A DNA stretch of 28,807 nt from positions 1-28,807 of the forward strand of contig DASPLH010000104.1 of the NCBI GenBank assembly GCA_035627675.1. Direction: 5' to 3'. Source of the DNA: DASPLH01 sp035627675 (GTDB lineage Bacteria > Acidobacteriota > Terriglobia > Terriglobales > Acidobacteriaceae). The position numbers and the translations under genes are program-made. The notes under the pieces are model-generated. The model was not told where the DNA came from, searched no databases, and saw nothing but the letters and a program-made list of their open reading frames with translations. Position 1 is the stretch's first letter. Each line of letters opens with the position of its first letter. Positions 1-7,802 of this stretch are shown here, in pieces.

Positions 1-666
1 TACTACGTCGTTTGGGCGCCGCTCGCGCGCTTCGTCCGGGAACGCCTGCTGCTCGTTCTTCTCTGTGCGGTGCTGGTCGCTTCCCCGCTGGTCCGCACGG
101 CGAACCTGCCTTGGATTACTGCGACACACACGCTGACGCACCTGGACGGAATCGCGGTGGGATCACTGATCGCTCTCAGCCTGCGGATGTTCGCCTGGTC
201 GCGGGCGGTCTGGCGCGGAGTAGCCATCACGGCCATCGCTGTCGGGATCGCCGCAGCCGTCCCGCTGCTCATGCGCGGCTCGGCCTTCACGGACTCGGCG
301 CTGGCCGTGACCTTCGGCGGCTGCCTGCTGCTCGCGGTGGTAACCCGCGGCGCGGGTGAGCAGACGCTCTACACGCGAGCGTTGCAATTGAGTCCGCTTC
401 GCTTCTACGGACGCATCAGCTACGGACTCTACATGACGCACATCATGACCTTCGTCGTGATCGGAGCCTTCGACGCCCGAATGGATCAGTACGGCACGCG
501 CGGAGACCTGGTGGTGGTAGCCGTGCGCCTGGCTCTGTCCACGGCGGTAGCGACACTGCTTTGGTACGGGTTCGAACAGCCGATCCTGCGCCTGAAGAAG
601 TACTTCACCGCCGAGCGTGCGAAGTCCCGCAGAGTGGTTGGAGAGGAACTGGTTTCCGCAGACTGA
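1..666 (+). CDS. Acyltransferase 3 (OafA/YrhL-type) membrane protein, C-terminal part
   Basis: The reading frame is open from the first base, so the N-terminal half lies outside the window; 221 residues are visible. It reads as the last membrane segments of an acyltransferase-3 protein, a family that transfers acetyl or other acyl groups to envelope sugars or lipids at the inner membrane. The visible signs are several hydrophobic helices, the stretch THLDGIAVGSLIAL, which is typical of the mid-family Asp-Gly segment, and near the C-terminus RFYGRISYGLYMTHIMTF followed by a last helix and a basic tail (LRLKKYF). The catalytic His would be upstream and is not visible. A terminator follows within 20 bases. 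Family assignment is fairly secure; the substrate cannot be told. Confidence 0.8.
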   Translation, partial: YYVVWAPLARFVRERLLLVLLCAVLVASPLVRTANLPWITATHTLTHLDGIAVGSLIALSLRMFAWSRAVWRGVAITAIAVGIAAAVPLLMRGSAFTDSALAVTFGGCLLLAVVTRGAGEQTLYTRALQLSPLRFYGRISYGLYMTHIMTFVVIGAFDARMDQYGTRGDLVVVAVRLALSTAVATLLWYGFEQPILRLKKYFTAERAKSRRVVGEELVSAD

Positions 667-682
667 GGTTGAACACAAACGA

Positions 683-707
683 AAACGGCGCCCGCGAGGC
701 GCCGTTT
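683..707. terminator. Bidirectional hairpin terminator between converging genes
   Basis: A perfect 10-bp stem (AAACGGCGCC at 683-692, its complement at 698-707) with a 5-base loop. A-rich and T-rich flanks lie on both sides, so it can serve the acyltransferase (plus) and the FtsB-like gene (minus), which converge here. Confidence 0.8.
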
Positions 708-725
708 GTTCTGGAGAGATGAAAT

Positions 726-1088
726 CTACTTCGCAGGCTCGTTCTGGGCGACGCCGGTCTGCTGCTGCGGCTTTGGAGCAGGCATCACGTAGATGACTTC
801 GCCGGGCTTCGCGTAGCGGAGCTGTTCGCGAGCTTCCTTTTCGATCGTGCTCGGGTCGGTCTTCAGCGCCTTGATCTGCTGCTGGATGCGTTCGTTCTCG
901 GTCTGGATCTGCTGCACTTCCTGCTGGAGTTTGCGGAACTCCACGCGCTTTTGGTGATACGCGAGCCAGCCGTTAGCGCCGAACACGGCGATGAAACCGA
1001 CATACGCCGCGACGACCGTCACGCCGATCGTGGCCAGCTTGCGACGCCAGCTGTAAGCCTTCTCCGAGATTGGACCGATGATCTGCAC
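726..1088 (-). CDS. FtsB/DivIC-family septum formation initiator protein
   Basis: A 120-residue bitopic membrane protein of the FtsB/DivIC (septum formation initiator) family, which links with FtsL and FtsQ in the divisome. It has a short basic cytoplasmic N-terminus, one membrane helix at about residues 19-43, and a Gln/Glu-rich coiled coil at about 47-77. The family-typical segment then follows (DPSTIEKEAREQLRYAKPGE), ending in EVIYVMPAP and a Gln/Pro-rich tail. The start is a GTG at 1086-1088 directly abutting the TAA (1089-1091) of the upstream phosphoglucomutase gene, so the two are probably translationally coupled. Length and architecture match the family; the exact name (FtsB versus DivIC) is not determined. 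Confidence 0.85.
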   Translation of the reverse strand: MQIIGPISEKAYSWRRKLATIGVTVVAAYVGFIAVFGANGWLAYHQKRVEFRKLQQEVQQIQTENERIQQQIKALKTDPSTIEKEAREQLRYAKPGEVIYVMPAPKPQQQTGVAQNEPAK

Positions 1089-2498
1089 TTATTCGAACAC
1101 CCACTGCCTGGCCGCCGCGTTCAGCTTTTGTAAACCGCTTTGGCTGCGCGCTTCCGAGTAAACACGCACGACCGGCTCGGTACCGCTCAGCCGGTAGCAC
1201 ACCCAGGAGCCATCCTCGAGCACCAGCTTGAGACCGTCGGTCCGCACAACCTGCGAAACCTTAAGTCCAGCAAATGCTTGCGGCTCCTGCTTCAACTTTG
1301 TAGTGAACTTCTCCTTCACCTCTGGCGTCAACCTGAAATTGTCGCGAACAGGGTAGAAGGAACCAACTTTGGCAAACAATTCCTGGAGTTGCTCGCCGAG
1401 CGTCTTGCCGCGCTTCGCCACCATCTCGCAGCAGAGCAGTCCGGCAAGGACGCCGTCTTTCTCCGGCACGTGATGGCGGATCGACAACCCCGCGCTTTCT
1501 TCGCCGCCGATGGCGATCTTGTCCTGCTTGATGAGTTCGCCGATGTACTTGAAGCCCACGGGAGTCTCGTAAAGCTGCACCTTGTGGTGATCGGCAAGCG
1601 CGTTGATGAAGTTGGTGGTGGCCACGCTCTTGGCCACGCCGTTCTTCCAGCCACGCGTTTCGACCAGGTAGTCGAACAGCAGGGCGATGACATGGTTCGG
1701 CTGAAGGAACGTGCCGTCGCGGTCGACGATGCCAAAGCGGTCGGCGTCCCCGTCGGTGGCAATGCCGACATGCGCATCGGTCTCGCGCATCTTCGCCCTT
1801 AGGTCGTCCAGCAGTTCGCCGTCGGGTTCCGGAGCGTGTCCGCCGAAGAGCACGTCGCGCGTGTCATGCACGGTGGCGCACTGCACTCCGGCATCGCGCA
1901 GCAGCTCGTCGCTGTATCCGCGGGCCGCGCCCCAGAGCGGATCGAAACACACGCGCAGGCCGGCCTTCCTGATGGCCGCGAGATCGACCACCTCGCGCAT
2001 GCGCGCCAGGTAGTGCGACTTCACTTCGATGCTCTCGCGCGTGGCGCGCTGCACATCGGAAGGCGGCGCTCCGCCGTCCCGGTCGGCGGCAACGACCGCG
2101 GCCTCGATCCGCTTCGTCGCTTCGGGCAAGGCGGGCGCGCCATCGGATGTCGAGAACTTGATGCCGTTGTACTCCGAGGGATTGTGCGAGGCGGTGAAGT
2201 TGATGGCGCCGCTGGCCTTCCGGCGCATGACTTCCCACGAAATGGCCGGCGTGGGCGCGGCGTCGGAGATGACGAGCGGCTGCACGCCGTAGGACTCCAG
2301 CAGCCCCGCGGCGATTTCGACGAAGGTCTCGCCCAGGAATCTCGGGTCGCGCCCGACAACGATGCGTGCTCCATCGGCGTTCTGCGACCTCACGTATCGC
2401 GCTATTCCGGTTACCGCACGCCGCACGTTCTCAAAGGTGAACTCCTCGGCCATGATGGCCCGCCACCCGGAAGTGCCGAACTTGATCTCGGTTGCCAT
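1089..2498 (-). CDS. Phosphoglucomutase/phosphomannomutase family protein
   Basis: A 469-residue alpha-D-phosphohexomutase, which moves phosphate between C1 and C6 of a hexose phosphate in the cytosol. All four family signatures are present. The phosphoserine loop TASHNPSEYNG has catalytic Ser at 104. The metal loop DGDADRFG is at 249-256. The sugar-specificity loop GGEESAG is at 331-337. The phosphate-binding RLSGTEP is at 436-442. Full length for the family. GEES rather than GEMS is typical of phosphoglucomutase/phosphomannomutase more than of GlmM phosphoglucosamine mutases, but the true substrate is inferred. The stop codon touches the start of the FtsB-like gene. An extended -10 motif lies about 85 bases upstream. 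Confidence 0.93.
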   Translation of the reverse strand: MATEIKFGTSGWRAIMAEEFTFENVRRAVTGIARYVRSQNADGARIVVGRDPRFLGETFVEIAAGLLESYGVQPLVISDAAPTPAISWEVMRRKASGAINFTASHNPSEYNGIKFSTSDGAPALPEATKRIEAAVVAADRDGGAPPSDVQRATRESIEVKSHYLARMREVVDLAAIRKAGLRVCFDPLWGAARGYSDELLRDAGVQCATVHDTRDVLFGGHAPEPDGELLDDLRAKMRETDAHVGIATDGDADRFGIVDRDGTFLQPNHVIALLFDYLVETRGWKNGVAKSVATTNFINALADHHKVQLYETPVGFKYIGELIKQDKIAIGGEESAGLSIRHHVPEKDGVLAGLLCCEMVAKRGKTLGEQLQELFAKVGSFYPVRDNFRLTPEVKEKFTTKLKQEPQAFAGLKVSQVVRTDGLKLVLEDGSWVCYRLSGTEPVVRVYSEARSQSGLQKLNAAARQWVFE

Positions 2499-2582
2499 TG
2501 AGGTGCCTGCCTATGATGGAGTAGTACCGGACGGAAGTTGGATGCAGAACAGCACACGATCCGACGCGCACGCCGAGTCTGC

Positions 2583-2591
2583 ATTGTAGCA
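2583..2591 (-). promoter_or_regulatory. Candidate extended -10 element for the phosphohexomutase gene
   Basis: On the minus strand the sequence reads TGCTACAAT, a TGn-extended -10 hexamer, 85 bases upstream of the phosphohexomutase start. No convincing -35 box is visible. This is motif matching only. Confidence 0.35.
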
Positions 2592-2652
2592 GCGCCGAGC
2601 GGTTGATTGGCGGCGCGCCGTGCGTTACGTTCGATGTTCGCGTGAGGTCTCC

Positions 2653-3003
2653 ATGTACCGTTTACTGCTCTCCACCGCATCATCCCGCGAAGAATCGCGG
2701 TCGATCGCTTCCGCGCTTGTCGAGCGCCGCCTGGCAGCGTGCGTGAACACCGTCGGCCCCATCGAATCCTGCTACCGGTGGAAGGGCGCAGTGGAAACCG
2801 CACAGGAGTTCCTGTTGCTCATCAAGACCACCGCGGAGCAAATCCCTGAGCTTCAGAAGGCGATGGTCGAGCTTCATTCGTACGAGTTGCCGGAGCTGAT
2901 CGAGTTGCCGATCGAAGGCGGACTCCAGGCGTATCTCGCCTGGATCTCGGAGTCGGTAGGCGACAGCGCTGGCCTCGATCCCCAGAGGCTCCAGCGAACG
3001 TAA
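2653..3003 (+). CDS. cutA: Divalent-cation tolerance protein CutA
   Basis: A 116-residue CutA1 protein, a small trimeric cytosolic protein with a PII-like ferredoxin fold, linked to copper tolerance in E. coli but of unclear general function. It shows the family hallmarks: an N-terminal strand, ALVERRLAACVN (21-32), then IESCYRWKG (37-45), and HSYELPELIELPI (75-87), where the YELPE segment is highly conserved. The ATG at 2653 is preferred over the upstream in-frame start at 2620. It has GAGG five bases upstream and gives the usual family length, while the extra 11 residues would be atypical. It stands alone, divergent from the phosphohexomutase gene. Confidence 0.92.
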   Translation: MYRLLLSTASSREESRSIASALVERRLAACVNTVGPIESCYRWKGAVETAQEFLLLIKTTAEQIPELQKAMVELHSYELPELIELPIEGGLQAYLAWISESVGDSAGLDPQRLQRT

Positions 3004-3076
3004 TCCACCGTATCGCTGTCGCCCGCCCGGCCAGATAGTGGACGGTCGGCTGCTCCAGAGGGCCGGGCAAAAGGAA

Positions 3077-3099
3077 ACACCGCGCTCAAGGCGCGGTGT
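3077..3099 (-). terminator. Rho-independent terminator of the transsulfuration genes
   Basis: A perfect 9-bp stem (ACACCGCGC at 3077-3085, complement at 3091-3099) with a 5-base loop. Read on the minus strand it is followed by TTTCCTTTT, so it best serves the PLP enzyme gene ending at 3117. cutA converges on it from the other side. Confidence 0.8.
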
Positions 3100-3116
3100 C
3101 TCAGCATTGGATGCGA

Positions 3117-4280
3117 CTAGATTGCGCCGAGTGCCCGATCCAGGTCGGCGATGATGTCGTCCACATCCTCGATTCCGACGGAGATGCGAACCATGCCGTC
3201 CGTCAGGCCGATCTTCTTGCGGCCTTCGGCGCCGATGGCGGCGTGCGTCATGGTCGCCGGATGCGAGATCAGCGTCTCGACTCCGCCGAGCGACTCGCCC
3301 AGGGTGCAGAGCTCCACACGCTTCAGGAGTTTCTTGGCGTTACCCAGCGATCCGGTCTCGAAGGTGATCATCGAACCGAAGCCCGTCATCTGCCGCCGCG
3401 CTAGTTCGTACTGCGGGTGATTGGGCAGGCCCGGATAGAAGACCTTCTTCACCTTCTTGTGGCGGCTGAGGAAGCCCGCGACAGCTCGACCGTTGACGTC
3501 GTGCTGCCTCATGCGCACTCCGAGGGTCTTCACGCCGCGCAGCACGAGCCAGCTCTCGAACGGAGACATGATGGCGCCGGCAGCTTTCTGGATGAAGGCA
3601 AGCTTTTCCGCCTGCTCCTTCCTGGTGCAGACCAGCACGCCACCGAGGCCGTCGCTGTGGCCGTTCAGGAACTTCGTCGTCGAGTGGAGCACGATGTCGG
3701 CGCCCAGGTCGATGGGCCGCTGGAAGTAGGGCGACATGAAGGTGTTGTCCACCACGACTTCGGCGCCGCGCCGGTGCGCGATGCGGGAAATCGCCGCGAT
3801 GTCGCTAAGCGACATCAGCGGGTTGGTCGGCGTCTCGATGTAAACGTAGCGCGTACTCCGGCGGATGGCCGACTCGACCGCGCCGAGATCCGCAGTATCT
3901 ACGTACGTGAATTCAAGACCGTAGTTGACGAGCACCTGGTTGAAGAGGCGCGGCACTCCGCCGTACACGTTGCTGGTGCAGACGACGTGATCGCCGCTCT
4001 TCATCAGCGTGCAGAGGGCCGTGACGGCGGCCATGCCGCTGGCGAACACTCGGGAGGCAATTCCGCCTTCGAGCGACGCGAGGTTGGTTTCCAGCCGGTC
4101 GCGAGTCGGGTTCGTGACGCGCGCGTACTCGTATCCGAGCCGCGGCTGGCCGATGCCGTCCTGCGCGTACGTGGAAGTCGCGTAGATGGGGACGGCGACA
4201 GCTCCCGTAAGCTGTTCGGGTTCCTGTCCGTCGTGAATGGCGCGGGTGGAGAATCCAGCAAGAGACTTTTTCTTTGCCAT
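3117..4280 (-). CDS. Cystathionine gamma-lyase/gamma-synthase-type PLP enzyme
   Basis: A 387-residue Cys/Met-metabolism PLP enzyme that acts on cystathionine or its precursors. Visible landmarks are FSTRAIHDGQ near the N-terminus, YARVTNPTRDRLE (52-64), the phosphate-binding SGMAA (81-85), ETPTNP (149-154), VDNTF with the PLP-ring Asp (177-181), and HSTTKFLNGHSD with Schiff-base Lys203. Near the C-terminus is LGESLGGVETLISHPATMTHA. Synthase, gamma-lyase and beta-lyase members cannot be separated reliably by eye. Forty-eight bases upstream in the same direction lies a cystathionine beta-synthase-like gene. That pairing resembles mccA-mccB of Bacillus and favours gamma-lyase, which makes cysteine from cystathionine. 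The strong terminator follows directly. Confidence 0.9.
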   Translation of the reverse strand: MAKKKSLAGFSTRAIHDGQEPEQLTGAVAVPIYATSTYAQDGIGQPRLGYEYARVTNPTRDRLETNLASLEGGIASRVFASGMAAVTALCTLMKSGDHVVCTSNVYGGVPRLFNQVLVNYGLEFTYVDTADLGAVESAIRRSTRYVYIETPTNPLMSLSDIAAISRIAHRRGAEVVVDNTFMSPYFQRPIDLGADIVLHSTTKFLNGHSDGLGGVLVCTRKEQAEKLAFIQKAAGAIMSPFESWLVLRGVKTLGVRMRQHDVNGRAVAGFLSRHKKVKKVFYPGLPNHPQYELARRQMTGFGSMITFETGSLGNAKKLLKRVELCTLGESLGGVETLISHPATMTHAAIGAEGRKKIGLTDGMVRISVGIEDVDDIIADLDRALGAI

Positions 4281-4328
4281 GGTATGTATAGGCCGCGGAC
4301 GCCACTGGACGCCCGCGGCATGGAGCGA

Positions 4329-5282
4329 TTAGCCCCGGAAGTTGAAGATATCCTTGGACAGATAACGCTCGGCCGAATCTGGGATGATGGTGGCGACGCG
4401 CTTGCCGGGGCCAAGTTCGCGCGCGATGAGCGCAGCGGCCCATACGTTGGCGCCGGAACTCGAACCACCGAGCACGCCTTCCTTCACCGCGAGTTCGCGG
4501 AGCATTGCGAAAGCGTCCTTGTCGCTCACGGCGATGACGCGGTCGGCCAGACCCATATCGCAGATTTCGGGAATGAAGCTTGCGCCGATGCCTTCGACTG
4601 CGTGATCCCCGGCCTTGCCGCCGCCGTAAACCGAGCCTTCGGTCTCGACCAGTACGGCCATGGCACCCGGACAGTGCTGCTTCACAAACCGCGCCACGCC
4701 GGTGAATGTGCCGCCGGTACCGGCGCCGATGACCACGGCATCCACCCTGCCCTGCAACTGTTCGACGATTTCGCGTCCTGTGGTTTCGTAGTGAATGTCG
4801 GGATTGCCCTGGTTGGAGAACTGCGCGGCGAACCAGTATTGATCGTTGCCGGCCGTCAGTTCCCTGGCGCGGCGGATCGCGCCTTCCATTCCCTCGGCGT
4901 TCGGAGTGCGGATGACCTTGGCGCCGAAAGCCTCCATGAGCATGACTTTTTCCCTGGAGAACTTTTCAGGGACGAAGAACTGCACCTTGTAACCCCGCTG
5001 CACGCCGACCAGCGCGAGTCCGACACCGGTGTTCCCGGCCGTTGCTTCGACGATCGTTGCGCCGGGACGGAGTGAACCGTCATTTTCGGCGCGCAGCACC
5101 ATGCCGAGCGCGGCGCGGTCCTTGATGCTGAAACCAGGGTTGAATGCTTCGAGTTTCGCGTAGACCTCGGCCCCGTTCTGCGGCACGACATGACGCAGGC
5201 GAAGCATGGGAGTAGAACCGATCAGGTCCAGGATGTTATCTGTGACTCTCAAAGAAGGTGAGACGAGCTCAGCCGATCTCAT
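4329..5282 (-). CDS. Cystathionine beta-synthase/cysteine synthase family PLP enzyme
   Basis: A 317-residue fold-type II PLP enzyme that condenses a serine derivative with sulfide or homocysteine. It has NILDLIGSTPMLRL (16-29), KLEAFNPGFSIKDRAAL with PLP Lys54, the substrate loop EATAGNTGVGLA (79-90), the phosphate-binding GAGTGGTFTG (186-195) and GGSSSGAN (272-279). The TAGNTG loop differs from the TSGNTG of classical cysteine synthases. Together with the neighbouring gamma-lyase-like gene this suggests an O-acetylserine-dependent cystathionine beta-synthase, though CysK remains possible. There is no C-terminal CBS-domain pair. The ATG at 5282 lacks a clear Shine-Dalgarno and sits beside a small GC hairpin (ACGGGG/CCCCGT); a TTG at codon 11 is an alternative start. 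Confidence 0.88.
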   Translation of the reverse strand: MRSAELVSPSLRVTDNILDLIGSTPMLRLRHVVPQNGAEVYAKLEAFNPGFSIKDRAALGMVLRAENDGSLRPGATIVEATAGNTGVGLALVGVQRGYKVQFFVPEKFSREKVMLMEAFGAKVIRTPNAEGMEGAIRRARELTAGNDQYWFAAQFSNQGNPDIHYETTGREIVEQLQGRVDAVVIGAGTGGTFTGVARFVKQHCPGAMAVLVETEGSVYGGGKAGDHAVEGIGASFIPEICDMGLADRVIAVSDKDAFAMLRELAVKEGVLGGSSSGANVWAAALIARELGPGKRVATIIPDSAERYLSKDIFNFRG

Positions 5283-5340
5283 GACGGGGAACCCCGTTCC
5301 GTGGAAACCCGTCCGCGCAGCTTAGGCGCAGGCACAACAA

Positions 5341-5362
5341 AGCCCAGGCCGCAGCCTGGGCT
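5341..5362 (-). terminator. Hairpin terminator between the VWA genes and the transsulfuration pair
   Basis: A perfect 9-bp stem (AGCCCAGGC at 5341-5349, complement at 5354-5362) with a 4-base loop. On the minus strand a T-rich run (TTTGTTGT) follows. It lies 115 bases past the VWA gene stop and 59 bases before the cystathionine beta-synthase-like start, so it either ends the VWA transcript or sits in the leader of the next operon. A TACAAT is found just upstream of it on the minus strand (5385-5390). Confidence 0.7.
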
Positions 5363-5476
5363 TCCGGGTCGGTTGCGACTTCCGATTGTACTAAACCAGC
5401 TTCAAATTTGCTGTACCTGCGAACCGCCGACCGGCAGAAGAGACCCTGTGCGGGCGGTAGCGTCCAAGAGACCGGT

Positions 5477-6622
5477 CTATTTCGCCGCCCTCTGTTGCTC
5501 ATTGGCGTAGTAACCCGTCCGAGTACGGACCTGGAGGCGCTTGTATCCCGGCGCACGGGCTTCGACCTTGACCGTCCGGTAGCCGCCCTCGGCTTTGGCC
5601 ACGGTCGGGGCGTACTGAAGGACGTACTGGTTGCGGATATCGTGCGCAACCTGCCGGCTGATATTGTCCACTTCGCTCAGGTCGTTGGGGAAGAACGAGA
5701 CGCCGCCGGTCTGTTCGGCGAGGGTGCGCAGCGCGCGGCGCGCCCTCTTCTGCTTCTCACCGCCGAGAATACCGATGGAGTACACGGTGGGACCGCCATC
5801 GACGGCGATGCGCCGTATGGCCTGTTCGAGCGACTGCCGGCTGGCATTATCGTCGCCGTCGGTGACGACCAGGATGGCCTTCTTCTCGAGCTTGGCGGTC
5901 TTCATCAGGTGATCGGCCGCGGCCACGACCGCGTCGTACAGCGCGGTGCCGCCGCGCGACTCGATGCGCTCAAGCGCCTCGCGCAGCAGATCGACGTTGC
6001 CCGTGTAGTCCTGGTCGAGATAGGGCTCCTGGTTGAAGTTGACGACGAATACCTGGTCCTCCGGGTTGCTGGCCTTGATCAGGTTGAGCGCGGCCTGGTT
6101 CACCGCCGGACGCTTATCACGCATGGTGCCGGAGTTGTCGATCACGATGCCGAGAGCGACGGGAACTTCCTCGCGGCGGAACGAAGTCAGCTTCTGCGGC
6201 TCGCCGTTTTCGAAGATCTGGAAGGCATTCTGATCGAGTCCGGTGACGATCCGCTGGCGCTCATCGACCACGGTGGCATGGAGCGTAACTTCCTGCACGT
6301 TCCTCTTGATGACAAACGCGCCACCCTCTTTTGAGAGCTCCTGTCCGCGCTGCGCGGGCGGAACCTGAACGGTGCTTCCCGGCTGGTTCGCCGGGCCCGT
6401 AGCCGTTCCGGCCGGTGGCTGGGCCGCAGGTTGCGCCGCGGGAGGCGCTGCCGTAGGCGGCTCGCCCGGCTTCTCAAATTCGGGATCTGGCGCTACGAGC
6501 TCGCCCTGACTCTGCGGAGCCTGCGTGGGCTGCTGGGCCAAGGCCTTCGAGGGCACAGCGAGTTGGAACGTCCAGCAGAGTATGAGGACGAGGGGAACTA
6601 ACGTCTTAATCTGTCGGAGCAT
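5477..6622 (-). CDS. Secreted VWFA-related acidobacterial protein (second of pair)
   Basis: A 381-residue exported protein with a von Willebrand factor A domain, of the acidobacterial VWFA-related family. It has an N-terminal signal sequence (about 1-29, ending ALAQ), an Ala/Pro/Gln-rich linker (about 30-95), a short beta domain (FVIKRNVQEVTLHATVVDE, near 103-121) and a VWA domain (about 154-335). The MIDAS metal site is present as DNSGT (162-166), GGTALYD (224-230, Thr226) and TDGDDN (254-259). Its last MIDAS position is Thr, where its neighbour has Ser. The end (QYVLQYAP, then RTGYYANEQ) is typical of the family. The ATG lies inside the end of the upstream paralogue (17-base overlap), so coupled expression is likely. 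VWA domains mediate protein binding; the partner is unknown. Confidence 0.9.
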   Translation of the reverse strand: MLRQIKTLVPLVLILCWTFQLAVPSKALAQQPTQAPQSQGELVAPDPEFEKPGEPPTAAPPAAQPAAQPPAGTATGPANQPGSTVQVPPAQRGQELSKEGGAFVIKRNVQEVTLHATVVDERQRIVTGLDQNAFQIFENGEPQKLTSFRREEVPVALGIVIDNSGTMRDKRPAVNQAALNLIKASNPEDQVFVVNFNQEPYLDQDYTGNVDLLREALERIESRGGTALYDAVVAAADHLMKTAKLEKKAILVVTDGDDNASRQSLEQAIRRIAVDGGPTVYSIGILGGEKQKRARRALRTLAEQTGGVSFFPNDLSEVDNISRQVAHDIRNQYVLQYAPTVAKAEGGYRTVKVEARAPGYKRLQVRTRTGYYANEQQRAAK

Positions 6623-7802
6623 AGTATCCAGTCTTAGCGTAAACGCTCAAAGGCGGCAGTCCCTTCGGTGCATTCAACTTAACTTTTATTTTCCGCCATT
6701 TGCCATCGCGTGCTGGAGTGTTTGGACGGTACCCGAGGACATATTGGTTGCGCAGCTCTATTCCAATCTTGGTGGCCACGTCGCTGAGTTCATTCGGATT
6801 GTCGATGGTAAACGTCCGTCCACCCGTGACATCGGTGATGGCCGACAGCGTCAGCGGGCCGGTCTGCTCCTCTGGGGTGGCCGGGGCGTACCCGAACATT
6901 CCAATGGCGTAAATCTGGACATCGGCCTCTTTGACCAGCGACTTGATCTCGCCTTCGGTGTAGCGGCTGTGGTTATCGCCTCCGTCCGACAGGATGAGCA
7001 GGGCCTTCTTCTGATGCTTGGCCTCTTTCATTTTGTTCAGGGCGAGATAAATGGCGTCCATCAGCGCCGTGCGGCCACGCGGCATGGCGTAGATGAGCTG
7101 CCCCTGGATCTGCTCGATCGATTGCGTGAAGTCGGAGATGACCTCCGGGCGGTCGTGGAACGCGATGAGGAAGAACTCGTCTTCCGGATTGGCGGTCTTG
7201 AAGAACTCAACGACGGCTTCCTTCGCCTTGCCAACCTTGTGCTCCATCGAGCCGCTCATGTCGAAGATGACGCCGAGCGAGATCGGGGCGTCTTCGCTGG
7301 AGAAGTGGCGGATCTCCTGCTTCTGGCCGTTGTCCATCAGGACGAAGTTGTCGCGTTCCAGGCCCGTTACCAGGCGGTTCATCGGATCCGTAATGGTCAC
7401 CGGAACCAGTACAAGATCGACGTCCACGCGCATCGGCTTGGTGTGCGTCTTCAAGGACGGGTCCAGGTCCGCAGGCGACGGGGCGGTTGGCTCCGAAGTT
7501 TCCGGCGGCGGCATCACGCGCGGCTCCACATGGACTTCGTTGAAGTCGACGGGCACATCGCTTGGCGTCCTGGGCGGCGCCGGCTGGCTCTGCGGTTGCG
7601 TGATCGAGGGCGCAGCAGCCGTCGGCTGGCCGGAGGCCGGCTGTGCGGTTGCCGGCGGAGCGCTGGTCTGCGCGAGTGCGCTTGTGGCGCACGTGAGTAC
7701 TGCCACCGCACACAGAGTTCGCAGTCTGAATCCGAATCGCGCCAATAGCGGGTGCTTGTGCAACGGACCGGACCCGCACCCGGTTCCACCCTCGCGGGCC
7801 AT
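6606..7802 (-). CDS. Secreted VWFA-related acidobacterial protein (first of pair)
   Basis: A 398-residue paralogue of the downstream gene. A basic N-terminal region is followed by a hydrophobic signal (about 29-45, ending SALAQ), then a long Pro/Ala/Gln-rich linker (about 46-125), a beta segment (RVDVDLVLVPVTITDP) and a VWA domain (about 174-350). A complete MIDAS is seen: DMSGS (181-185), GRTALMDA (243-250, Thr245) and SDGGDN (272-277). The C-terminus (NQYVLGYRP, TGYYAPTD) matches its partner. The start at 7802 is chosen over the in-frame upstream one at 7835 because GAGG lies six bases before the ATG. It is probably periplasmic or surface-exposed and acts in protein-protein contacts; the binding partner is not known. 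Confidence 0.9.
   Translation of the reverse strand: MAREGGTGCGSGPLHKHPLLARFGFRLRTLCAVAVLTCATSALAQTSAPPATAQPASGQPTAAAPSITQPQSQPAPPRTPSDVPVDFNEVHVEPRVMPPPETSEPTAPSPADLDPSLKTHTKPMRVDVDLVLVPVTITDPMNRLVTGLERDNFVLMDNGQKQEIRHFSSEDAPISLGVIFDMSGSMEHKVGKAKEAVVEFFKTANPEDEFFLIAFHDRPEVISDFTQSIEQIQGQLIYAMPRGRTALMDAIYLALNKMKEAKHQKKALLILSDGGDNHSRYTEGEIKSLVKEADVQIYAIGMFGYAPATPEEQTGPLTLSAITDVTGGRTFTIDNPNELSDVATKIGIELRNQYVLGYRPNTPARDGKWRKIKVKLNAPKGLPPLSVYAKTGYYAPTD

Noticed and set aside
3417..5075. A 552-codon open frame on the plus strand
   Set aside because: It is antisense to the two PLP enzyme genes, which have complete catalytic motifs. Its translation is low-complexity Arg/Ala/Val/His text with no recognisable domain; high GC suppresses stop codons in the antisense frame.
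5341..5362. SAM or other sulfur riboswitch upstream of the cystathionine beta-synthase-like gene
   Set aside because: Only one simple hairpin is present; the conserved multi-helix core expected of SAM riboswitches is not visible.
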